Assembly (NCBI GenBank): GCA_002729295.1
Contig: PBTU01000013.1
Location: 2,836-18,552 of the forward strand
DNA from: Verrucomicrobiales bacterium
Lineage (GTDB): Bacteria; Verrucomicrobiota; Verrucomicrobiia; Verrucomicrobiales; Akkermansiaceae
Reading direction: 5' to 3'
Length of the DNA: 15,717 nucleotides
The translations under genes and the position numbers were made by a program. A model generated the notes under the pieces. The model worked only from the letters and a program-made list of their open reading frames with translations, was not told where the DNA came from and made no database searches. Of this stretch, positions 1 through 5,652 are shown in pieces (positions within the stretch are counted from its first letter, which is position 1; the number at the start of each line of letters is the position of its first letter).

Positions 1-101
1 ACGGAGCCGATGGTAGGACGGATCGTGCCATCCGGAGCAGGAGGAGCAAGCTGGGCAAAGGAGGTGGAAGCAAAAGCGAGAGAAAGGGCGACAAAATGCA
101 T
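1..101 (-). CDS. N-terminus of an exported protein (partial)
   Basis: Reading leftward from an ATG at 101-99, the frame stays open for 33 codons to the window edge. It begins with a convincing Sec signal peptide: Met-His, then a hydrophobic stretch (VALSLAFA), a Ser/Thr-rich end and a likely signal peptidase I site after TSFA, just before QLAPPAPDG. The mature part starts with a Pro/Ala-rich segment, which is common just after cleavage in exported verrucomicrobial proteins. No family can be assigned from about 17 mature residues. There is no clear ribosome binding site directly upstream; GAGGA lies about 17 bases away, which is too far. The gene is on the same strand as the Nudix gene but separated from it by about 250 bases holding a gene remnant, so co-transcription is uncertain. 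I am fairly sure the start is real because signal peptide and frame agree. Confidence 0.6.
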   Translation of the reverse strand, partial: MHFVALSLAFASTSFAQLAPPAPDGTIRPTIGS

Positions 102-168
102 GGTTTGACTCTAGTGATTCCTCACAGGAGGGCAAGAGCGCAGGTGGATTTCTAAGAGGGTTCTTTGT

Positions 169-336
169 GGGTTCAAGAGTGTTCTTGTCGAGGTCGTGAC
201 AGTGATAGCAATTCTCGGAGAGAATGGGCTAAACGTGGTCGTTGGAATCGACAATTTCGGGCAACTTGGCAGCGGTGGCCTGACCGAGAAGGCGTTCCAT
301 CGGTTGGGGTGATTTGCAGTCAAGAAAGGCTTTCAT
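169..336 (-). pseudogene. Remnant of a PSCyt1-type cytochrome c domain
   Basis: On the minus strand one frame starts at an ATG at 336-334, runs 35 codons to a TAG at 231-229, and then continues in the same frame with PILSENCYHCHDLDKNT. The bases at 210-196 encode C-Y-H-C-H, a haem-c binding CxxCH. The surrounding words (PILSENCYHCH, then DKN) are the signature of the N-terminal cytochrome domain (PSCyt1) of large planctomycete/verrucomicrobial proteins that also carry DUF1549 and DUF1553. In intact members the segment before it reads like DFN-x-x-V/I-R/K-P-I-L; here DSNDHV is followed by the stop codon where Arg or Lys would sit. After about residue 50 the similarity fades, and the rest of the protein (normally several hundred residues) is absent. 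I read this as a relic of a deleted gene. A standalone 35-residue peptide ending at the TAG is the less likely alternative. Confidence 0.5.
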
Positions 337-354
337 CCGATTTTGGATCGATTG

Positions 355-876
355 CTACATGAGATTCAGGGCAGCCAATGCGGCGTGGATTTTAAAATCG
401 ATCAAGAGGCCGTTTCGTTGGGATGTTTTCAGAAAGCTTGCAAGGTCACTGAAAGGAACGAGGTGGGTCGTGATGTCCTCGGCGCCAACTCCGCCACCAG
501 GGCCGGATTTGGTGGCGTTTTCCGCGAAGAAGAGGTGGGTTATTTCGTCGGTCATACCGGCCGAGGTCGGCGATGAGAGGAGGGGCGTAATTGACTCGGA
601 GGTATAGCCGGTTTCCTCGAGGAGCTCGCGGCGGGCGGTTTCAGCGAGGGATTGTCCGGCGAATTCGGGTTCGTCTCCGACTAATCCGGCACACATTTCC
701 AAAACCCGGGCCTGGACCGGGCGGCGGAATTGCTCGACGAGGATGACTTCATTTTCGGGCGTGATGGCTAGAATTCCAACGACGGCGGTGGAATTGGGCC
801 TGGTGACGAATTCCCAGTCGTCGATTTCACGGAGGGAAAGGTAGCGGCCTTCGAAGTGGGAAATGGTGTCTGGCAT
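355..876 (-). CDS. Nudix hydrolase, ADP-ribose pyrophosphatase-like
   Basis: This 173-residue protein has the layout of the NudF/ADP-ribose pyrophosphatase branch. An N-terminal strand region (FEGRYLSLREIDDWEFV) is followed by a hydrophobic core and EQFRRPV. The Nudix box spans residues 64-91 with the catalytic RELLEETGY at 83-91. Behind it SSPTSAGMTDE and ITHLFFAEN match the substrate-side motif of this branch. Such enzymes hydrolyse ADP-ribose or related nucleoside diphosphate sugars to AMP plus a phosphosugar in the cytoplasm, with Mg2+ held by the box glutamates. The position of the first conserved Glu of the box appears to be Gln75, and the loop before it is longer than usual. I chose the ATG at 876-874 because the family-like sequence begins there. 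An upstream ATG at 927-925 would add 17 residues without recognisable similarity. The gene diverges from eboD with only 56 bases or fewer between the starts. Substrate is inferred, not proven. Confidence 0.8.
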   Translation of the reverse strand: MPDTISHFEGRYLSLREIDDWEFVTRPNSTAVVGILAITPENEVILVEQFRRPVQARVLEMCAGLVGDEPEFAGQSLAETARRELLEETGYTSESITPLLSSPTSAGMTDEITHLFFAENATKSGPGGGVGAEDITTHLVPFSDLASFLKTSQRNGLLIDFKIHAALAALNLM

Positions 877-932
877 GAATTCAGAATACTCTTCTAAGAA
901 TCTGTGGCAATTCCGCGTAGAAACCATTACCA

Positions 933-2105
933 ATGCCCCGCACAGCAATGACCGGCGAAGATTTTGACATCCAGGTGAGCTTCCGTCACCGCATTCGATT
1001 TACCCGTGGAGCCTTCTCTCCGGGGAATAAGCTCTTGTCCGACCTGTTGGAAACGAGGGGGCACAGCAAGATTCTCGTTTTTGTAGAGACTGGGTTAAAA
1101 GAGTTTTTTCCCGAGCTAGAGGCGCAAATTCAGGATTATTTTGGGGAAGTGGCGGGAATTCGTCTGACCGGCGTGGAATGGCTGGTGGGAGGCGAAGAGG
1201 CGAAGCGCGACGATTCCGTTTACCAAAGCGCGATGGCGGCGATCGAAAAACACCACATTGACCGCCATTCCTACATCATGGTGATTGGCGGCGGAGCCTT
1301 TTTGGACGTCGTGGGCTATGCTGCGGCGACCGGGCATCGCGGTGTGCGCCTGGTGAGGTTTCCAACGACGACCCTTTCCCAGGACGACAGTGGGGTTGGT
1401 GTGAAGAATGGCATCAATGCCTTCGGGAAGAAGAATTTCATCGGAGCCTTTGCGGTGCCCTATGCAGTGGTGAATGACTTTCAATTTCTCCACACCCAAC
1501 CCGAGCTAACCCGAAGGGCGGGATTGATCGAGGCGGTGAAAGTTTCCCTAGTGAAGGATGGCGAGTTTTTTGAGTGGATGGAGGCGAATGTCGCGTCTTT
1601 GTGTGCCCTCGATGAGGCCACTTTGGAAGAAGCGGTGGAGCGTTCCGCGATTCATCATGCGCGTCACATTGCCCTGGGCGGAGATCCCTTTGAATTGGGG
1701 AGCAGCCGTCCGCTGGATTACGGCCATTGGGCAGCGCATAAGCTGGAGCAATTGACCGACTTTGAATTGAGTCATGGCGAAGCGGTTTCCGTTGGCGTGG
1801 CTCTTGATACGCTATATGCCGCCAAGGTGGGACTCCTCTCAGCCGACGATGCGGAGAGGGTTTTATGTGTCATTGAACAATTGAATCTGCCGCTTTGGCA
1901 TGAAGCTCTTGAGTTGCTCGATTCCAAAGGCCGTCGCCGGGTTTTTAACGGACTAGAGGAATTCCGCGAGCACCTTGGTGGGGAATTGACCGTTCTCTTG
2001 TTGGCAAGTTTGGGCAAGGGAATCGATGTGCATGAGATCGAAGAGAAAATTTGGGATGACTGCGCCGAGGAACTTAAATTCCGTGTCTTGGCGGTGAGTT
2101 CATGA
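933..2105 (+). CDS. eboD: EboD-type 3-dehydroquinate synthase family protein
   Basis: The 390-residue protein has the dehydroquinate synthase fold: a nucleotide-binding glycine motif (MVIGGGAFLD, Gly119-121), the segment SGVGVKNGINAFGKKNF, and three expected metal ligands, Glu200 (AGLIEAVKVS), His265 (LDYGHWAAHK) and His281 (ELSHGEAV). The words GGDPFELGSSRPLDYGHW and the closing EFREHLGGELTV mark the EboD branch rather than housekeeping AroB, which is shorter. Ebo proteins are linked in cyanobacteria to moving a scytonemin precursor to the periplasm and occur in many bacteria with unknown substrates; the exact EboD reaction is not established. The stop overlaps the eboF start as ATGA, which argues for translational coupling. 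A second in-frame ATG at 948 is an equally possible start; neither has a good ribosome binding site. The family call is firm, the biochemical role open. Confidence 0.85.
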   Translation: MPRTAMTGEDFDIQVSFRHRIRFTRGAFSPGNKLLSDLLETRGHSKILVFVETGLKEFFPELEAQIQDYFGEVAGIRLTGVEWLVGGEEAKRDDSVYQSAMAAIEKHHIDRHSYIMVIGGGAFLDVVGYAAATGHRGVRLVRFPTTTLSQDDSGVGVKNGINAFGKKNFIGAFAVPYAVVNDFQFLHTQPELTRRAGLIEAVKVSLVKDGEFFEWMEANVASLCALDEATLEEAVERSAIHHARHIALGGDPFELGSSRPLDYGHWAAHKLEQLTDFELSHGEAVSVGVALDTLYAAKVGLLSADDAERVLCVIEQLNLPLWHEALELLDSKGRRRVFNGLEEFREHLGGELTVLLLASLGKGIDVHEIEEKIWDDCAEELKFRVLAVSS

Positions 2106-3445
2106 ACCGGGTTGCCGTTCTCAATGTTGTCGGTTTGACCAAGGCCGTGTTGAAGCACATGCCGCGTTTGCAGAGGTGGGCTGAGTCGCGCGAAGTGGTC
2201 TCATTCAAGCCGGCCTTTCCCGCGGTGACATGCACGGCGCAGAGTTCTTATCTCACGGGTAATCCGGTTGGGGAGCATGGTATTGTTGGGAATGGTTGGT
2301 ATGACCGCGAAGAGGCACAGGTGAAGTTTTGGAAGCAAAGCAATCATCTCGTGAAGGGTGAGAAAGTGTGGGAGGGCCTCGAGCAATCGTGTGCGAAGAT
2401 GTTCTGGTGGTATAACATGTATTCTTCGGCTGACTTTTCGGCGACGCCTCGACCGCTGTATCCTGCGGACGGACGGAAGTTTTTTGATATTCACACCGAA
2501 CCGATGGGAATGCGGGAGGAGATCAAAAGTGATCTGGGCCCCTTTCCCTTTCCGTCATTTTGGGGCCCCAATGCGGGGATTCCATCGTCGAAATGGATCG
2601 CAGAGAGCGCGAAGTGGATCGAGAGGAAAGAGCAGCCCGGATTGAATTTGGTTTACCTGCCTCATCTTGATTATGGACTGCAAAAATTCGGTCCAGATAC
2701 GCCGGAGATGGATGCGGAGTATTCGGCAATTGATGAGGTGACATGTGATCTTATCGATGAACTTGAAAGGAGTGGCGTGGAAGTCTTGGTTCTTTCCGAA
2801 TATGGAATTTCCAAAGTGTCGAAAGCGATTCATCTCAACCGAATCTTTCGGGAGAAGGGATGGATTCAAGTGAAGGATGAGATTGGGTTGGAGACTCTTG
2901 ATTGCGGGGGGTGCCAGGCATTTGCGGTGGCGGATCATCAGGTGGCACACGTCTATGTGAACGACGAATCGATTGCGGAGGAAGTTCGTAAAGTTGTCTT
3001 GGAAGCGGATGGAGTGGAGGAAATTCGTGAGGGAGTGGATCTTTGGGGTAGTGGAGTGGGTCGTGAGCGGGGAGGAGATTTTGTCGCGGTGTCGGAGAGT
3101 GAAGCTTGGTTTACCTATTATTATTGGATGGATGATGCCAAGGCGCCGGACTTTGCGCGCTGTATCGATATTCATCGCAAACCAGGATACGATCCGGTGG
3201 AGTTGTTTCTCGATCCGGAGATTAAGTTTCCCATGCTGAAGATTGCCGGGTTTTTGGCGAAGAAGAAGTTGGGTTTTCGTGGCTTGATGGATGTGATCCC
3301 CTTGGACGCTGATTTGGTGAAGGGGTCGCATGGCCGGGATACCGTTGAGGAAGAGGAACAGCCGGTGGCAATTGGGCCGGGTGCGGAGAATGTTGATTCG
3401 GCAGAGCGTGTTTTCGGGTGGATTCAAGGACGGTGTCGCTCGTGA
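2102..3445 (+). CDS. eboF: EboF-type alkaline phosphatase superfamily protein
   Basis: The 447-residue protein resembles the type I phosphodiesterase/nucleotide pyrophosphatase group found as EboF in ebo clusters. Visible family segments are FPAVTCTAQSSYLTG (residues 39-53, with Thr43/Thr45 in the nucleophile region), GEHGIVGNGWY, VKFWKQSN, FWWYNMYS, YPADGRK, LVYLPHLDYGLQ, LSEYGISKVS, VADHQVAHVYVN, WFTYYYWMDD, KPGYDPVELFLDPE and, near the end, LMDVIPLDADLVKGSHGR. No signal peptide or membrane segment is evident, so it should be cytoplasmic. Compared with catalytic members of the superfamily, the N-terminal metal Asp (usually DG) is VGL, and the SDHG motif reads SEYG, so metal binding may differ. 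The start overlaps the eboD stop by four bases, and GGTGAG six to eight bases before the ATG may serve as ribosome binding site. Substrate is unknown. Confidence 0.85.
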   Translation: MNRVAVLNVVGLTKAVLKHMPRLQRWAESREVVSFKPAFPAVTCTAQSSYLTGNPVGEHGIVGNGWYDREEAQVKFWKQSNHLVKGEKVWEGLEQSCAKMFWWYNMYSSADFSATPRPLYPADGRKFFDIHTEPMGMREEIKSDLGPFPFPSFWGPNAGIPSSKWIAESAKWIERKEQPGLNLVYLPHLDYGLQKFGPDTPEMDAEYSAIDEVTCDLIDELERSGVEVLVLSEYGISKVSKAIHLNRIFREKGWIQVKDEIGLETLDCGGCQAFAVADHQVAHVYVNDESIAEEVRKVVLEADGVEEIREGVDLWGSGVGRERGGDFVAVSESEAWFTYYYWMDDAKAPDFARCIDIHRKPGYDPVELFLDPEIKFPMLKIAGFLAKKKLGFRGLMDVIPLDADLVKGSHGRDTVEEEEQPVAIGPGAENVDSAERVFGWIQGRCRS

Positions 3446-3488
3446 TTTTGTCCGTGACCTGAGCCGCCTTGGCGCCCTGAATAACGGG

Positions 3489-4889
3489 GTGAAATTCTTA
3501 CTACTTTTTCTGAGTGCTACGCTCTCTTTCGGGAAGGCTCCGAACATCGTCATGATTTTGGCAGATGATATGGGTTATGGCGATTTGGGTTGTACCGGGT
3601 CGACGATGATCAGGACGCCGCATCTTGATTCCATCGCGAGCAATGGGGTCCTTTGCACGCAGGGCTATGTCCCTTCATCGGTGTGTTCACCATCGCGGGC
3701 GGGGATTTTGACGGGGAGAGATCCACGGAGATTTGGTTATGAAGGGAATTTGAATAAAGGGGCGGACGCATACGCAACGCGTCCTGAATTGCAGGGGCTA
3801 CCACCGACCGAGCATACTTTGGGCGATCATTTAAAAGCCGTTGGATATGACACGGCTCTCATTGGGAAATGGCATCAGGGAACACACGAGGTGTTTCATC
3901 CCAACGTGCGGGGTTTTGATCATTTCGTGGGAATGTTGAAAGGGTCGCATAGTTATTTTCTAAAGCCTGATCGTCATCAGTTGGAGCGCAACGGTTCTCC
4001 GGTTACGGAGTTTTCCTCGGACTATGTCACCGACTACTTTACCGACGAATCTCTCGCCTGGATGAAGGGGCGAAAAGTTGAGAAGCCCTTCTTTGTGTTC
4101 CTCTCCTACAATGCGCCGCACACACCGATGCAGGCGACTGACGAGGATCTCGCGGTGTATGGCCACATCAAGGACAAGAAGCGTCAGACCTACTCGGCGA
4201 TGATGCATGCTTTGGATCGCGGAGTGGGTCGGGTGATTGATTATTTGAAGGAGTCGGGGCAGTATGAAAACACGCTAATTGTATTTTTTTCCGATAACGG
4301 AGGGGCGACCAATAACGCTTCGTGGAACGGGCCGCTGTCTGGTCGGAAAGGGACTTTATTGGAAGGTGGGGTAAGAGTGCCCTTTTTGATGTCCTGGCCC
4401 GCAGGATTGCCGAAAGGAAAGGTCTACAAAAAGCCGGTATCGGCTTTGGACTTATTGCCGACGTTTTTGGCTGCGGCTGGTGGTGAGCCTCTCCCTTTGA
4501 AGCCCGCGCCGAAGTATGAGGACAAGCGGAGCCGGAAAGCGGTGGCGTATGACGGAATCAATTTGCTGCCGGTGTTAAACGATAAAGAAGCGGCCAAGCC
4601 GCGCGAGCTATTTTGGCGACTGCAGGGGCAATCAGCGATCCTTTCCGGGGAGCGGAAATTGATTAAATTATCACATCGTCCGGCGCAGCTTTTTGCTCCG
4701 TCGACAGATCCCGGGGAGCAGGCCGACCTTGCTGGTGAAGAGGTCGAAACGCTCAACGAGCTCTTCACAAAGCTGGGCTTTTGGGAGTCTTCGCTTGCGA
4801 CGGTTCCGCTCTGGGGGTCGTCGCCGTTTTGGTCGCGCGAGTCAGCCAAGAATTACGAAAAGTATCCTCCGGGGGAAGAGCCGAAGTAG
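3489..4889 (+). CDS. Secreted S1-family sulfatase
   Basis: The start is placed at a GTG at 3489 because a short signal peptide (KFLLLFLSATLSFG) begins directly there. Extending upstream would run into the eboF gene. The 466-residue product carries the type I sulfatase signature CSPSRAGILTGR, with Cys66 as the residue to be converted to formylglycine. Other active-site elements are Asp26-Asp27 (LADDMGYGD), GKWH at 126-129, His211 (NAPHTP), Asp269-Asn270 (SDNGG) and Lys287 (GRKGTLLEGG). It should hydrolyse sulfate esters of an external substrate, probably a polysaccharide, in the periplasm or outside the cell; the specificity cannot be read. Maturation needs a formylglycine-generating enzyme encoded elsewhere. 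It follows eboF after 43 bases in the same direction without a clear terminator, so it may share the transcript. There is no obvious ribosome binding site. Marine or mucin-living Verrucomicrobiota often carry many such sulfatases. Confidence 0.88.
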   Translation: MKFLLLFLSATLSFGKAPNIVMILADDMGYGDLGCTGSTMIRTPHLDSIASNGVLCTQGYVPSSVCSPSRAGILTGRDPRRFGYEGNLNKGADAYATRPELQGLPPTEHTLGDHLKAVGYDTALIGKWHQGTHEVFHPNVRGFDHFVGMLKGSHSYFLKPDRHQLERNGSPVTEFSSDYVTDYFTDESLAWMKGRKVEKPFFVFLSYNAPHTPMQATDEDLAVYGHIKDKKRQTYSAMMHALDRGVGRVIDYLKESGQYENTLIVFFSDNGGATNNASWNGPLSGRKGTLLEGGVRVPFLMSWPAGLPKGKVYKKPVSALDLLPTFLAAAGGEPLPLKPAPKYEDKRSRKAVAYDGINLLPVLNDKEAAKPRELFWRLQGQSAILSGERKLIKLSHRPAQLFAPSTDPGEQADLAGEEVETLNELFTKLGFWESSLATVPLWGSSPFWSRESAKNYEKYPPGEEPK

Positions 4890-4892
4890 TAA

Positions 4893-5178
4893 TTACCTGC
4901 CGGCTCCGGCGCGGGGAAGGTAGCGGAGTCCTTTGAGCGAGAAGAGCGCGAAACCAGCGAGCCAGAGATAAGGAGTGAGGGAGGGTCTTGAGAAACGGAA
5001 TCGGAGACTGTGACGGCATATTTGGGAACGAATCCTAGGAGGGGGAGGATGAGGAGCAGGGTGAGGACGAGGCCGGAGGCGCGGGGGTTCCCGGCGGGTT
5101 TTTTACGCAAGGTGAATCACAAGGCGCAGGCGGCGATGAGGGAAAAAACAAGCGAGGGGAGGAGCACGGCGGCGGGTG
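4893..5178 (-). pseudogene. Broken small membrane-protein gene behind the blaI-like repressor
   Basis: Directly after the repressor stop, the minus strand encodes pieces of hydrophobic sequence that change frame. The first is SLVFSLIAACAL, ended by a TGA at 5121-5119. In the same frame there follows RKKPAGNPRASG and a membrane-like segment LVLTLLLILPLLGFVPKYAV. Then, after a shift near 4990-5000, PYLWLAGFALFSLKGLRYL comes in another frame, ending at a TAA at 4895-4893, three bases from the sulfatase stop. Codon use in the pieces looks coding, with many C-ending codons. Together they suggest a former protein with two or three membrane helices, disrupted by at least one stop and one frameshift. 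No family is recognised. BlaI partners are normally BlaR1/M56 sensors, but these pieces carry no HExxH zinc-protease motif. The alternative is two short independent ORFs or no gene. Confidence 0.35.
5080..5106 (+). terminator. Possible intrinsic terminator for the eboD-eboF-sulfatase transcript
   Basis: A GC-only stem (5080-5085 with 5090-5096, one bulged G at 5094, four-base loop GGTT) is followed after two G by eight T (5099-5106). This is the best intrinsic terminator shape on the plus strand after the sulfatase, about 190 bases behind its stop. The same T run encodes two lysines in the broken minus-strand gene, so it could be coincidental. Confidence 0.35.
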
Positions 5179-5547
5179 TTACTTGATGAGATTACGGATT
5201 TCGTCGATCTCGTTTTTGGTGAGTTGCTGATCTTCAGGATCGAGCAAGGCTGCGACGAGGTTCTTCGGTTTTCCCTGAAAGAACGTGCCCAGCAGGCTCT
5301 TGAGGGCGGTGCGCTTGGCTTTTCTTTCGGTGATGGCGGGTCGATAGAGATAGCGTCGCCCTTCCTTGGAATGTTTCACCAGTTCCTTGTTTTCCAGGGT
5401 GGCGAGGAGGGCGCGGACGGCGGAGTAGGAGGGAGGATCGGGGAGTTCTTCCTGCACGTCCTTGGCGGTGGCTTCACCGAGGCGGTAGAGGATGTCCAGG
5501 ATTTGCCGTTCCCGGCGGGAGAGCGCCCCTTTTTCCAATCGATTCAT
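5179..5547 (-). CDS. BlaI/MecI/CopY-family transcriptional repressor
   Basis: This 122-residue protein has the size and order of the family. A winged helix-turn-helix starts at LSRRERQILDILYRLGEATAKDV and continues through the likely recognition helix SYSAVRALLATLENKEL (residues 40-56). The wing is GRRYLYRP (63-70), and a C-terminal helical dimerisation part ends in EIDEIRNLIK. Such repressors bind dyad operators as dimers and are usually inactivated by proteolysis started by a membrane sensor (BlaR1/MecR1, M56 peptidase). No intact sensor gene is adjacent; the downstream minus-strand sequence looks broken. A dyad lies 38 bases before the start, between this gene and the divergent helicase, so autoregulation and control of the helicase are both possible. 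In Verrucomicrobiota and Planctomycetes the family is widespread, so no link to beta-lactam resistance should be assumed. Confidence 0.88.
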   Translation of the reverse strand: MNRLEKGALSRRERQILDILYRLGEATAKDVQEELPDPPSYSAVRALLATLENKELVKHSKEGRRYLYRPAITERKAKRTALKSLLGTFFQGKPKNLVAALLDPEDQQLTKNEIDEIRNLIK

Positions 5548-5579
5548 AAGGGGACCCTAGTAGGTGCTGAAAAACCCGC

Positions 5580-5585
5580 AATATA
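5580..5585 (-). promoter_or_regulatory. Possible -10 element of the blaI-like gene
   Basis: Read on the minus strand this is TATATT, 32 bases before the repressor start codon and touching the dyad at 5585-5606. No good -35 element sits at the standard distance, so the promoter assignment is weak. The overlap with the dyad is what a self-repressed promoter would show. Confidence 0.25.
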
Positions 5586-5606
5586 AATGTTGGAAAATCA
5601 GCATTT
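5585..5606. promoter_or_regulatory. Dyad, candidate operator of the BlaI-type repressor
   Basis: The arms AAATGTTG (5585-5592) and CAGCATTT (5599-5606) are inverted repeats with one mismatch, separated by the six bases GAAAAT. The site lies in the 105-base gap between the divergent repressor and DinG-like genes. Size, symmetry and place suit a dimeric winged-helix repressor. The sequence is not the TACA/TGTA core of staphylococcal bla operators, so the link rests on position. Confidence 0.4.
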
Positions 5607-5652
5607 TTCGATGGCGATTGTCAATGCGGCCGGAAGAGGTTAGTTAAAACGG

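Noticed and set aside
933..2105. Calling this gene aroB because aroD is in the window
   Set aside because: The GGDPFELGSSRPLDYGHW segment, the extra length and the overlap with eboF point to EboD, not the shikimate-pathway synthase.
3330..3488. Upstream ATG extension of the sulfatase
   Set aside because: It overlaps 116 bases of eboF in another frame and would bury the signal peptide 53 residues inside; the GTG at 3489 is better.
2555..3553. 332-residue open frame on the minus strand opposite eboF
   Set aside because: Composition is random-looking (His, Arg, Ser, Pro-rich) with no recognisable family, and it lies opposite a well-supported EboF gene; it is a shadow frame.
5176..5586. 136-residue plus-strand frame opposite the BlaI-type gene
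   Set aside because: The minus strand carries a clear winged-helix repressor; the plus frame is only its antisense reading.
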